Shown here one piece after another: positions 46,165 to 54,501 of a DNA stretch of 64,000 nucleotides. A program made the position numbers and the translations under genes. Origin of the DNA: Aquisalinus flavus (GTDB taxonomy: Bacteria; Pseudomonadota; Alphaproteobacteria; Caulobacterales; Parvularculaceae); contig NZ_CP042288.1 in assembly GCF_022559625.1 (NCBI RefSeq), positions 1,744,055 to 1,808,054 of the forward strand. Direction: 5' to 3'. Below the pieces are notes generated by a model that worked only from the letters and a program-made list of their open reading frames with translations, did no database searches and was not told where the DNA came from. Every line of letters starts with the position of its first letter. The stretch's first letter is position 1.

Positions 46165-46830
46165 ATGGTATTTCAGGACATGGTGGTGATTTTCGATCTC
46201 GACGGAACACTGGTCGATTCGGCGCCGGATCTCGCCAACGCGATGAACCATGTGCTGGCTCTGGAGGGTCACCCGCCCCTGCCCCTGGAAAAGGTCCGCG
46301 GGCTCGTCGGCAATGGCGCCCGCGCACTGCTGGAGCGGGGCTTTGCCGAATATGACCCGGCCGGTATCGCAGAAGAAGAGATGCAGCGTCATATCGGCAG
46401 GTTCATTGACTGGTACGTCGATCACATCGCCGATGAGAGCAGGCCCTTCCCTGGCTGCGAATCAATGCTTGATGCGCTGGCGGCAAACGGCGCCGCTCTA
46501 GCCGTATGCACCAACAAGACCGAAAAACTGGGATTTGCGCTGCTCGACGCGACGGGATTGACGGATCGCTTCGACACAATCATTTGCCGTGACACGCTGG
46601 CGACCTACAAACCGGCGCCCGAACCCTTGCTGGAATGTGTCAACCGGACCGGCCGCGGTCGCGGCGTAATGATCGGCGATACCATGACGGACCTCTCCGC
46701 GGCCCTATCCGCCGGCATGCCCTGCCTCATCGCCTCTTTCGGCTATGGCAGATTCACCGACGAGCAAAAGAAAAAGGCCGGGTGGTTCGACGCCTTCGAC
46801 GCCTTGCCCGGCCTTCTGTCCAATCTGTAA
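46165..46830 (+). CDS. gph: Phosphoglycolate phosphatase-like HAD hydrolase
   Basis: A 221-residue HAD-IA enzyme. Motif I FDLDGTLVDSAPDL is the Gph type, motif II is VCTNK, motif III the Lys of YKPAPEPL, and motif IV MIGDTMTDLSAA. The capping domain is helical, as expected. Dephosphorylates 2-phosphoglycolate by family; related phosphatases of N-acetylmuramate-6-P (MupP) share this look, which is worth weighing given the nearby cell-wall genes. Start at 46165 or a second ATG at 46180 with AGGAC. Confidence 0.88.
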   Translation: MVFQDMVVIFDLDGTLVDSAPDLANAMNHVLALEGHPPLPLEKVRGLVGNGARALLERGFAEYDPAGIAEEEMQRHIGRFIDWYVDHIADESRPFPGCESMLDALAANGAALAVCTNKTEKLGFALLDATGLTDRFDTIICRDTLATYKPAPEPLLECVNRTGRGRGVMIGDTMTDLSAALSAGMPCLIASFGYGRFTDEQKKKAGWFDAFDALPGLLSNL

Positions 46831-46844
46831 CGACAAAAGTCTAC

Positions 46845-47045
46845 TTATGCATGCGCCTGCTGGTTGATCCGCCGCGGCATGCCGTTGACCATGTCGCTGC
46901 GAATATCGGTCCGCGCGGAACGCATGGTCGAGACAAAGCCCTCATTGACGAGCTTCACATCGACATCAAACCCTTTTCTACGCCAATAGTCGGCAATCAG
47001 ATTTTGCAAACGGTGGGCGCCGTCCTTTGTACACAAGTCTGACAT
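46845..47045 (-). CDS. Small basic protein of unknown function
   Basis: A 66-residue protein with an excellent AGGAGGAAAT site before ATG 47045. It is mostly helical (AHRLQNLIADYWRRKGFDV) with a conserved-looking end (RSDMVNGMPRR). It is divergent from the XRE regulator at 47248 across a region with three operator-like elements. Proteins of this size and pattern occur in many alphaproteobacteria; the function is unknown. Confidence 0.78.
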   Translation of the reverse strand: MSDLCTKDGAHRLQNLIADYWRRKGFDVDVKLVNEGFVSTMRSARTDIRSDMVNGMPRRINQQAHA

Positions 47046-47128
47046 GGGTCGATTTCCTCCTGTGCTTGGGTGACCTTTTTATACCTGTAAGCAAGCAGAG
47101 AATCCTTATCTTGTCCACACGAAAAATA

Positions 47129-47246
47129 GTTTAGCCTGATAACATTTATAGGAAATTCATTTGCTGCAGTGCAAAATCAATGTTTAGCGCTAACATTCAG
47201 GGTTCAAATATGTTGTTTTATAAAGTTCTATAGGTTAGGCTAATAT
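47129..47246. promoter_or_regulatory. Three related imperfect dyads in a divergent promoter region
   Basis: GTTTAGC-ctga-TAACAT (47129-47145), GTTTAGC-gc-TAACAT (47182-47196) and GGTTAG-gc-TAATAT (47233-47246) share the half-sites GTTTAGC and TAACAT. They lie between the 66-residue gene and the XRE regulator in an AT-rich region, the last one abutting the regulator's start. They are candidate operators for that regulator. Confidence 0.5.
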
Positions 47247-47247
47247 T

Positions 47248-47958
47248 ATGGACAAAGTGAAGATCATGGCGAGATATGCCTATCCCAACCAGAACGCGCC
47301 GGAGCCGGCGGCTGAAGGGGATGTGGGGTCGATAGGGGCGAGAATCAAATCCGCGCGCAAGACAATCGGCCTCAACCAGGCCGATCTCGCCCTGCGCCTC
47401 GGTGTCTCCCAGCCCACCGTCGCGAACTGGGAAACCGGGGTCCACGACCCGCGTCAGCTCATGCTCGCCAAGCTCGCCGAGGCGCTGCACGTCAATCTAG
47501 GCTGGCTAGCCTCCGGCGAGCGCTCCATGGCCGAACGCGACAAGCACCCGGCCGCCGCCTATCTGCGCCGGGCGATCCACCATGTGCCGGTCATCCCCTA
47601 TGCCGAGACGGTGCGCATGCTGGAGCACGAGAATTTCGACCCACACGAAATCGCGACCGACTATATCCCGGTCACCTCGGGCAGCGAGCGCATGTTCGGC
47701 TTTTTCTCCGCCGATGCGGCGATGAATCTCGCCTTCCCGTCCAACACCCTCGTGGTGATCGACTATAACCACCGCGTGCCGGCCGACAGCGACATCGTCC
47801 TGATCCGGCGCGAGGACGGATCGCCTCTGCTCAGGCGCTGGCGAAAGGAACCGTCGCGGCTTGAGCCCTATTCCAGCGATCCCAACCACGAAACCCTCTA
47901 TGTCGACCGGCTGACCGACATCATCGGAACCGTCACCGTCTCGATCCGTTTCCACTGA
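47248..47958 (+). CDS. XRE regulator with degenerate S24/LexA-like domain
   Basis: A 236-residue cI-like protein. Residues about 28-90 are a Cro/C1 helix-turn-helix (ARIKSARKTIGLNQADLALRL, VSQPTVANWETG). The C-terminal half has the S24 peptidase fold pattern, but where active proteins have G-D-S-M this one reads D-A-A-M (156-159), and the catalytic Lys position falls in LLRRWR. It therefore should not self-cleave like LexA or cI, and may instead sense a ligand or act as a fixed repressor. No prophage genes are near. ATG 47248 has no clear ribosome site; 47266 is an alternative. Confidence 0.88.
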   Translation: MDKVKIMARYAYPNQNAPEPAAEGDVGSIGARIKSARKTIGLNQADLALRLGVSQPTVANWETGVHDPRQLMLAKLAEALHVNLGWLASGERSMAERDKHPAAAYLRRAIHHVPVIPYAETVRMLEHENFDPHEIATDYIPVTSGSERMFGFFSADAAMNLAFPSNTLVVIDYNHRVPADSDIVLIRREDGSPLLRRWRKEPSRLEPYSSDPNHETLYVDRLTDIIGTVTVSIRFH

Positions 47959-48064
47959 TCAAGCTGAAATCATGCTGTCGCCCCATTTTGCCGTGAAGCT
48001 GCCGGGCGAAATATTGTCTTGTTAAGGCAATTGGCTCTAGAGAAGAGGCGAAACGGAACGACGC

Positions 48065-49438
48065 ATGACAGACACCCCCAAGCGGGCCGAGCGTTTCGCG
48101 CTTGCCGGATGGCAGGCTGACGAGACCAAACCCGCTATCCATTTTCATTTCACCTGCTCGCGCTTCGGCGCGTTCCGCGAGACCGTCGCCTGGCCGACAC
48201 TGGAAAGCGCGCTGACGGATCATATCGACGAGGGACTGGCGGGTTTGATCGACCTTCTCCATGCGGCCCTCGGCGTCAGCTATTACAAATGCGCAGCGGC
48301 GTACAGACTGGCCCTGCCCGGCGACCTCGGCCTTGAAGCGCGGGAGATGGCGGGAAGTCTCTACACGGATGGCCTCGCCGAATTCTATGTCCGCGCCGGC
48401 CTGCCCTGGCCGACCGACCTCCGGTTCGAGTTCGAGGGAAAGCGCCACCAGCCCCATCAGGGCGGTGCAGCTTCCTTCCCTCAGATTGCCGACGCCCTCG
48501 TCGCTTTCGGCGGCGGCAAGGACTCTTACGTCGCCGAACGCATCGTGGAACAGGCTGGTATCTCCTGGGCGGCGTCTTCCTCTGTCATGTCGGACAAGGT
48601 CGCCAACACGATACAGGGCACGTCCGTAACGCCGGTCCACTTTATGCGCCGCACCCTCGACCCGAAAATCCGCGAGGTGAATGCCGTCCCGCCAGAGGAA
48701 GGGGGCGCCTTCAACGGTCACGTGCCGATCACCGCCATCAACTCGCTGATGCTGGTCATCCTCGGCCGCCTGACCGGAGCAAGATACGCGATCTTCGCGA
48801 ATGAACGCTCCGCAGACGAACCGACCATGGAGCTGGGCGGCCTCAGCGCCAATCACCAGTACTCCAAGTCAAGCTTTTTCGAGGAGAAGCTGCGCGCCGC
48901 GATCCATGCCGCCGATCCTGGCGCGCCGGACTATTTCTCCATCCTGCGGCCGTGGTCGGAAATCTGGATCGCCCGCGCCTTTGCCGGCACGACGCTGCCC
49001 AAGGTAAAGTTCACGAGCTGCAATCGCAATTTCCAGATCACCGGCGATGACTCGCCCCGGTGGTGCGGCGACTGCGCCAAATGCGCCTTCACCTCCCTGA
49101 TGCTCGCTCCGCACATGCCTCGCCATGAGGCCGAGGCGATCTTCCCGGCCCTGTTTCCGGACAAGAAAGACCTGATTCCCGTCTATCGCGAACTGCTTGG
49201 CCTGACCGAGACAAAGCCGTGGGACTGCGTCGGCACAATCGACGAATGCCGCGCCACGCTCTATCAGATCAGCCTGATGGCTGACTGGAAGGACGTGGCC
49301 GTCGTCCGCGCGCTGTTGCCCGACGTGCTGGCGCGGAACACGCCCGCGGAGCTGCAGGCATTCTGGGATGACGGTCTGCGCGAGGCGCCGCGCCACTTTG
49401 TGCCGGAAAAATTCTTGGAGGCTGCCCGTGCGCTCTGA
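48065..49438 (+). CDS. murL: UDP-MurNAc-L-Ala-L-Glu epimerase
   Basis: A 457-residue protein. MurL (described in Xanthomonas) uses ATP to epimerise the terminal L-Glu of UDP-MurNAc-L-Ala-L-Glu to D-Glu. Evidence: an adenylation-type P-loop ALVAFGGGKDSYVAER, ELGGLSANHQYSKSSFFEEK, and a zinc-like Cys cluster SCNRNF...WCGDCAKCAF. The following gene is MurD-like, with the same order and an 11-base overlap, as in the known pair. The assignment rests on these motifs and the pairing. Confidence 0.88.
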   Translation: MTDTPKRAERFALAGWQADETKPAIHFHFTCSRFGAFRETVAWPTLESALTDHIDEGLAGLIDLLHAALGVSYYKCAAAYRLALPGDLGLEAREMAGSLYTDGLAEFYVRAGLPWPTDLRFEFEGKRHQPHQGGAASFPQIADALVAFGGGKDSYVAERIVEQAGISWAASSSVMSDKVANTIQGTSVTPVHFMRRTLDPKIREVNAVPPEEGGAFNGHVPITAINSLMLVILGRLTGARYAIFANERSADEPTMELGGLSANHQYSKSSFFEEKLRAAIHAADPGAPDYFSILRPWSEIWIARAFAGTTLPKVKFTSCNRNFQITGDDSPRWCGDCAKCAFTSLMLAPHMPRHEAEAIFPALFPDKKDLIPVYRELLGLTETKPWDCVGTIDECRATLYQISLMADWKDVAVVRALLPDVLARNTPAELQAFWDDGLREAPRHFVPEKFLEAARAL

Positions 49439-50798
49439 ACAGGATATCAGCCTGCTGATCATGCATGGCCTCGGCGTCGAGGGCCGCGCCACCCTGCCCT
49501 GGTTCCTCGAGCGCTCCCAATGCCGGATCATCGCGATCGACAAGGCCGAAGCGGTCGAGCGCCTTCCGGAGGCGCTGCGCCACAATGAACGCATCAGCTT
49601 CGCGGAGGAGAATCGGGTTGCCGTTCCTGACGAGAACCGCGAGACGACGCTCTATTTGCGCTCCCCTGGCATTCCGCCGCGCAACAGGATCGTTGCCGCC
49701 ATGGCCGAGGCCGGCATCGCCTCGACGACGCCGACCGGCTACTGGATCTCGCAGCACGCCCGTGCAGGCACGATCACCATCACCGGCACAAAGGGCAAGA
49801 GCTCGACCGCCAGCCTGACAGCGAGCCTCCTTAAATGGTGCGGGGTAAAGGCCGAGGAGATGGGGAATATCGGCCGCACACCCTATGAGGCTAATCCCGG
49901 GCCGGACACGATTTGCGTATTCGAGCTGTCCTCCTACATGATGCACGACCTGCCGCAGGCAGATGTCTTTCACACCGTCACCTCTCTCTATACGGAGCAT
50001 ACGGACTGGCACGGCACGCACGAGGCCTATGCCGAGGCGAAAATGCGGCCATGGTTCTTTGACCCGCCAGCGCCCGGCCTGACCAGCAGCGAGCTGAAAC
50101 CCTATCTGTCGGAAAAGCCTGACGGCGTGCGCTATTTCGAGGATGTTGTGCCGATCACGGCGGGCACCATCTTTCTCGGACAGGGACTGACATTTCGCCC
50201 TGCCGACCACAACGAAGCGTTCAAGGCACCGACCATGGTCATGGCGCTGCGCACCGCCATCGCCATTGCCAAGGCCCGCGGCCTTGCAGAACCGGTCACA
50301 ATGTACGACGCGCTGGAGAAACACCTGCCGACATGGTCCGGCCTTGAATGCCGCCAGCAGATTATCACTTCGAAAGACGGCAAGGTCTGGGTCGATGACT
50401 CCCTTGCCACCGTACCGGAGGCGACGGAGTCGGCGCTCACCCGCTGGGCGCGTACGCCGATCCATCTCATCCTCGGCGGCAAGGATCGCGGCCAGTCCTT
50501 CGGCGATCTGATGGCGACCTGTGCCCTGCGCCAGGATGTGCGCATCTATGGCTTTGGCGACACTGCTGGCAAGCTCGCCGATGCCGCAGAAGAAGCCGGC
50601 CTCGGCGTCCGCTTCCATGGCACCAAGACGCTGGAAGACGCGATCACCATGGCCGCAAGCTCGGCAAAGGAAGGAGAGATCATCCTCTTCTCCCCCGCCG
50701 CCTCGTCATCGGACATCCACGGCAATTACAAAGTCCGCTCGGGAATTTTCAGGCAATATGCCGCTGGTCGGCCCGGCGCGAGACCGGGCCGCGACTGA
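49428..50798 (+). CDS. murD2: UDP-MurNAc-L-Ala--L-Glu ligase (MurD2)
   Basis: A 456-residue Mur-ligase; GTG 49428 is chosen because GGAGG sits 6 bases upstream inside murL. The ATP loop is TITGTKGKSSTASL, with the central Mur motif FELSSYMMHDL and C-terminal ligase residues DDSLATVPEATE and ILGGKDRG. In the MurD2 pathway it adds L-Glu (not D-Glu) to UDP-MurNAc-L-Ala, and MurL then inverts it. The locus thus offers a route to D-Glu in peptidoglycan without glutamate racemase. It converges on prpC with 9 bases between stops. Confidence 0.87.
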   Translation: MRSEQDISLLIMHGLGVEGRATLPWFLERSQCRIIAIDKAEAVERLPEALRHNERISFAEENRVAVPDENRETTLYLRSPGIPPRNRIVAAMAEAGIASTTPTGYWISQHARAGTITITGTKGKSSTASLTASLLKWCGVKAEEMGNIGRTPYEANPGPDTICVFELSSYMMHDLPQADVFHTVTSLYTEHTDWHGTHEAYAEAKMRPWFFDPPAPGLTSSELKPYLSEKPDGVRYFEDVVPITAGTIFLGQGLTFRPADHNEAFKAPTMVMALRTAIAIAKARGLAEPVTMYDALEKHLPTWSGLECRQQIITSKDGKVWVDDSLATVPEATESALTRWARTPIHLILGGKDRGQSFGDLMATCALRQDVRIYGFGDTAGKLADAAEEAGLGVRFHGTKTLEDAITMAASSAKEGEIILFSPAASSSDIHGNYKVRSGIFRQYAAGRPGARPGRD

Positions 50799-50807
50799 CA
50801 GGGTCCC

Positions 50808-51941
50808 TCAGCGCGCGTCAAGCGGCGTGACCGAGCGCTCATCCGGGCCGGTATAGTTCGACAGCGGACGGATCAGCTTGTTCTCGTCCAGCTGCTCGGC
50901 GATATGCGCCGTCCAACCGGTGATCCGCGCCATGACGAAGAGCGGTGTGAACATCGGAATGTCAAAGCCCATCAGGTAATAGGCCGGGCCCGCCGGGAAA
51001 TCGAGATTGGGATAGATGCCCTTTGCCGCGACCATGGTGTCGTCGAGAATGCGCGACATCTCCCAGTATTTGCGGGCTTCCTCGGTGTCGATGATATCGA
51101 CCATCGCCTTGAAGGCATCGGTCATGGTCGGCACGCGGCTGTCGCCCGAACGATAGACCCGGTGGCCAAAGCCCATGATTTTGCGCTTCTCTTTCAGCGC
51201 CGTCAGCATCCATTCGCGGGCGCTCTCCGGCTCGCCAACCTCCTTCAGCATATGCATGACCGCTTCGTTCGCGCCGCCATGGAGGGGCCCCTTCAGCGCG
51301 CCGATGGCACCAGTGACGGCGGAATAGATATCCGAGGTCGTCGAGGCGATGACCCGCGCGGCAAAGGTAGAAGCATTGAAGGAGTGCTCCGCATACAGAG
51401 TCATCGAAATATCGAAACACTTGATCACTTCCGGTGCCGGCACCTCGCCGAAACACATGTGGAAGAAGTTCTCCGAAAAGCTCAGGCTCTCATCCGGCCC
51501 GATCGGCTTCTCGCCCTTGCGATGGCGATAATCCGCCGCAACCATTTCCGGGATCTTCGCCATCATGCGGATGGACTTGTCATACAGCCCTTCCGGCGAT
51601 GAATCATCGGCGGTCGGATCTTCCTGACCGAGGAAACTGACAGAGGTGCGCACCGTGTCCATCGGGTGGGCATCGCGGTTGTATTTGGCAACAACCGACA
51701 CCAGATCATCCGACAGCCCACGCTCGCTTTTCTCGCGTTTCTTGAAGTCTTCCAGCTGGCTGGCGCTCGGCAAGTCGCCATTCCAGATGACATAGGCGGT
51801 TTCCTCGAAATCGGCCTGCGTCGCCAGATCCTGCACCGGATAGCCGCGATAGGTCAGCGAGTTCGTTTCCGGCATCACCTTGGAGATCGCCGTATCGTCG
51901 GTCACGACACCGGCCAAGCCGTATTTGATATCGTCGCTCAT
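50808..51941 (-). CDS. prpC: 2-methylcitrate synthase
   Basis: A 377-residue citrate-synthase-fold enzyme joining propionyl-CoA and oxaloacetate. Catalytic His in LYAEHSFNAS and LKGPLHGGANEAV, and the third set MGFGHRVYRSGDSR with Asp in the DFPAGPAYY region, are present. Its length (about 370-380) and the operon with prpB and prpD favour PrpC over GltA. Start MSDDIKYG at 51941 has GGAGGAA; ATG 51944 is equally close. Last gene of the operon. Confidence 0.93.
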   Translation of the reverse strand: MSDDIKYGLAGVVTDDTAISKVMPETNSLTYRGYPVQDLATQADFEETAYVIWNGDLPSASQLEDFKKREKSERGLSDDLVSVVAKYNRDAHPMDTVRTSVSFLGQEDPTADDSSPEGLYDKSIRMMAKIPEMVAADYRHRKGEKPIGPDESLSFSENFFHMCFGEVPAPEVIKCFDISMTLYAEHSFNASTFAARVIASTTSDIYSAVTGAIGALKGPLHGGANEAVMHMLKEVGEPESAREWMLTALKEKRKIMGFGHRVYRSGDSRVPTMTDAFKAMVDIIDTEEARKYWEMSRILDDTMVAAKGIYPNLDFPAGPAYYLMGFDIPMFTPLFVMARITGWTAHIAEQLDENKLIRPLSNYTGPDERSVTPLDAR

Positions 51942-51964
51942 CATTTCCTCCGTCATTTATCTCT

Positions 51965-52315
51965 TCATGTCAGCGCCGGGCGGCCATCGGGGCCAGCATA
52001 GGCCCGCTCGATCCGCGCCACGCGCAAGTGATAACGGGCATACCATTCACGCATACCTGTGTCTTGCGCCGCCAGGTGATCCGACTGCTTTTTCCAGTGC
52101 GCAATCGCCGCTTCACTTTCCCAGTAGGAGACAGTGAGGCCGAAGCCTTCTGCGTCGCGGGTCGATTCGACGCCGAGATAGCCCGGCATGGTCTCGGCAA
52201 GCGCCGCCATGCGCTCTGCCATCGCTTCATATCCCGGCGCCGGATCACGCAGCTGGTTGGCGAAGATCACCGCAAAATAGGGCGGCACCAGCCCCTCGGC
52301 GAAGCGGCCCATCAT
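51965..52315 (-). CDS. ABM-type monooxygenase-fold protein
   Basis: A 116-residue ferredoxin-like protein of the antibiotic-biosynthesis-monooxygenase superfamily: YFAVIFANQLRD first strand, MAALAETMPGYLGVES, SYWESEAAIAHWKKQSDH and the closing strand YHLRVARIE. Members are small quinol oxygenases, haem-degrading or simply unassigned; no catalytic residue can be picked. It overlaps the sulfotransferase gene by 4 bases and sits inside the prp operon. Confidence 0.85.
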   Translation of the reverse strand: MMGRFAEGLVPPYFAVIFANQLRDPAPGYEAMAERMAALAETMPGYLGVESTRDAEGFGLTVSYWESEAAIAHWKKQSDHLAAQDTGMREWYARYHLRVARIERAYAGPDGRPALT

Positions 52316-52977
52316 CCCATCATTTCCTTGCGGCGGGCGGCGAAGGCGGCGCGTTCATTCTCGTGGGGAAACGGCATGTCTGGCACCGGCGTTCCGAGGA
52401 AGTCGCAGAGCGGGCCCCAGCCTTGGTTCACGTTGAACTCCAGCAGCCGGTCTGCTGGCACGGTATCGCGCACATGCTGGTTATGCTTCTCAAAGACGGA
52501 GATCGCGAAATCCCTGTCATCGAAGCGGTCCTCGAAATGGGTCTTCCACACCAGCTTCTCGGCATAGAGGCCGGACTTCACCATGGTCCGCAGGCTGCGC
52601 TTGAACAGCCAGCGCATGCCGATGGAGAGCTTTTCCGCGGTATTCGGCTCGAACTGGTATATCGTGTTCTTCGCGCTGTCGTACCAGCTTTCCGGGTCGC
52701 GCACCGTCAGGATCACTTTGGCGTCAGGATAGGCAGCGAGGATCTCTTCCCAGAAATACGCAACCGGATAATCGACGGCGGCGCCATAGTCGGCAAAGGG
52801 CACCGACCAGTCATGGGGATTGCCATCGAGGGCTGCCTTCCACGTCGGCAGGTCCTGCGGCCGCTTCATCAGCTCGAACATGTGATAGCAAGGCTCGTCG
52901 AGCAGTTTCTCGAGCGCGAACTTCAGCGAAAACGTTCCCGTACGGCCCAATCCAGCGCCGATTACTTTCAGTGTCAT
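52312..52977 (-). CDS. P-loop sulfotransferase-family protein
   Basis: A 221-residue protein with the PAPS loop in VIGAGLGRTGTFSLKFALEKL and the 3'-phosphate loop VILTVRDPESWYDS, of the branch (Sulfotransfer_4) common in marine bacteria and eukaryotes. The predicted acceptor is unknown. It is placed between prpB and prpC genes in the methylcitrate operon, 23 bases from prpB, which is not a standard prp member. It could modify something unrelated and only share the transcript. Confidence 0.88.
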   Translation of the reverse strand: MTLKVIGAGLGRTGTFSLKFALEKLLDEPCYHMFELMKRPQDLPTWKAALDGNPHDWSVPFADYGAAVDYPVAYFWEEILAAYPDAKVILTVRDPESWYDSAKNTIYQFEPNTAEKLSIGMRWLFKRSLRTMVKSGLYAEKLVWKTHFEDRFDDRDFAISVFEKHNQHVRDTVPADRLLEFNVNQGWGPLCDFLGTPVPDMPFPHENERAAFAARRKEMMG

Positions 52978-53000
52978 GATCCCTCTCCCCTCCTCCGGGT

Positions 53001-53912
53001 CTACTCCATCGGTGTGTCGCCGACCTCGAAGTTGAACAGCGACTGATCGAAGCGGTTATATTCCTCGTAGCGCAGCAGGTCGTAAAGGTCCTTGCGGTGC
53101 TGCATTTTATCGAGAATGCCATTCTGATCGCCGTGGGCCAGAATGTGATCCAGCCCGCGCTCGACCTCACCCATGGCCAGGCGCAGCGTCGTCACCGGAT
53201 AGATCACGACATTGAAGCCGAGGTCTTCCAGCTCTTTTTTGTTCAGCAGGCGGCTCTTGCCGAACTCGGTCATGTTGGCGAGGATCGGCACGTCGAGCGC
53301 TTCGCGTACCGCCTCGAATTCCTTTTCGGATTTCATCGCCTCGGGGAAGATCATGTCGGCGCCGGCATCGACATAGGCCTTCATCCGGTCGATGGACGCC
53401 TCCAGCCCCTCCACCGCGCGGGCGTCGGAGCGAGCGATGAGCACGAAATTCGGGTCGAGCCTGGCGTCAGCTGCGGCGCGCACGCGCTGGACCATGGTGT
53501 GGGTGTCGACGATCTCCTTGCCGTCGAGATGGCCGCAGCGCTTGGGCATCACCTGATCCTCGATATGGCAGCCGGCAAGGCCCGCCTCTTCCATCAGGCG
53601 GATGGTGCGGGCCGCGCTCATCGGCTCGCCAAATCCGGTGTCGATATCGATGAAGGCCGGAAGATCAGTGACGCGGGCGATCTGCTTGCCACGGGTGACG
53701 AACTCTTCCTGGTTGGCGATGCCGATATCCGGCAGGCAGAGGTCGGCGGCCATGACGGCGCCGGAGACATAGACCCCGTCAAAGCCCTTGCGTTCGATCA
53801 GCTGGGCACAGAGCGGGTTAAACGCGCCGGGGAACTGGTGCAGCTTGCCGTCGGCCAGCTGGGCACGGAAATCGCGACGCTTCTGTTCAACGGTCTTCTT
53901 TGTAAAGAGCAT
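53001..53912 (-). CDS. prpB: 2-methylisocitrate lyase
   Basis: A 303-residue isocitrate-lyase-superfamily enzyme cleaving 2-methylisocitrate to pyruvate and succinate. The catalytic Cys126 is in KRCGHLDG, with metal Asp residues in FIDIDTGFG and HIEDQ; the C-terminal SLFNFEV end is typical of PrpB. It starts on the last base of the upstream stop codon (TAATG), so translation is coupled to the small membrane genes. Confidence 0.95.
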   Translation of the reverse strand: MLFTKKTVEQKRRDFRAQLADGKLHQFPGAFNPLCAQLIERKGFDGVYVSGAVMAADLCLPDIGIANQEEFVTRGKQIARVTDLPAFIDIDTGFGEPMSAARTIRLMEEAGLAGCHIEDQVMPKRCGHLDGKEIVDTHTMVQRVRAAADARLDPNFVLIARSDARAVEGLEASIDRMKAYVDAGADMIFPEAMKSEKEFEAVREALDVPILANMTEFGKSRLLNKKELEDLGFNVVIYPVTTLRLAMGEVERGLDHILAHGDQNGILDKMQHRKDLYDLLRYEEYNRFDQSLFNFEVGDTPME

Positions 53913-54148
53913 TATTTGTCCTCGTTATCCGTTTTGTCTTTATTGTCAGCACTGCCCATCGCGACAGCGAAAGAGGTGCCGATCCCTGCGCCGATGGCAA
54001 CACCGAGCGCGATTCCAAGGGCGAGATTGTCGAGCGCGACGCCAAGGGAAACGCCGATGGACGTACCGACAGCGATGCCGAGGGCAAAGCCTGCCGGGTT
54101 CATCGCCGGCCTCTCTGGGTTCGGCTTTTCCGGTTTCTCAGCCGTCAC
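53912..54148 (-). CDS. Small glycine-rich membrane protein
   Basis: A 78-residue protein with a Pro-rich cytoplasmic-like N-terminus, two glycine-zipper hydrophobic segments (LGIAVGTSIGVSLGVAL, LGIALGVAIGAGIGTSF) and an acidic tail (DNKDKTDNEDK). It overlaps both neighbours: 4 bases with 54145-54309 and 1 base with prpB. One of three tiny membrane genes between prpD and prpB. No known family. Confidence 0.7.
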   Translation of the reverse strand: MTAEKPEKPNPERPAMNPAGFALGIAVGTSIGVSLGVALDNLALGIALGVAIGAGIGTSFAVAMGSADNKDKTDNEDK

Positions 54149-54309
54149 TCATCGCCCCCTGAGATGCGCCCCTTCCACAGGGCGAAAATCGCGCCGGCGA
54201 GCACCATGATCACCACCGCCATGACCGCGATCCAGATGATCTCGACCAGCAGAACGATCAGCGCACCGACGACCAACGCAGCGAGCAAGGCAAGACCGAA
54301 CAGCTTCAT
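54145..54309 (-). CDS. 54-residue membrane protein
   Basis: Starts MKLFGLALL at 54309 with an ATGA overlap with the gene upstream. Two hydrophobic stretches (about 3-22 and 23-45) and a short charged tail (ISGGDE). ATGA overlaps on both sides show it is translated in series with its neighbours. Too short to match by eye to any family. Confidence 0.7.
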   Translation of the reverse strand: MKLFGLALLAALVVGALIVLLVEIIWIAVMAVVIMVLAGAIFALWKGRISGGDE

Positions 54310-54497
54310 GGTTTGCGTCCTTTCTTGCCTTTGATGTTGCGGTAATTGACCAGGAGGCCGATGCCGATGACGAGACCGGACCCCACGCCGACCAGCACCG
54401 CGATCCACAGGACCTGCAGGGCGAGCAGAACGAGCAGCCCGAAAGTCAGACCGATCGCCATGCCATAGGTAATGGGGCGGGGTTTGTTTCTTGCCAT
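54306..54497 (-). CDS. 63-residue membrane protein
   Basis: A basic N-terminus (ARNKPRPITY), two hydrophobic segments (about 12-30 and 33-50) and a very basic tail (YRNIKGKKGRKP). It lies 4 bases after the prpD stop and overlaps the next gene by ATGA. Its layout is similar to 54145-54309, suggesting an old duplication. Confidence 0.72.
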   Translation of the reverse strand: MARNKPRPITYGMAIGLTFGLLVLLALQVLWIAVLVGVGSGLVIGIGLLVNYRNIKGKKGRKP

Positions 54498-54501
54498 ATC
54501 G

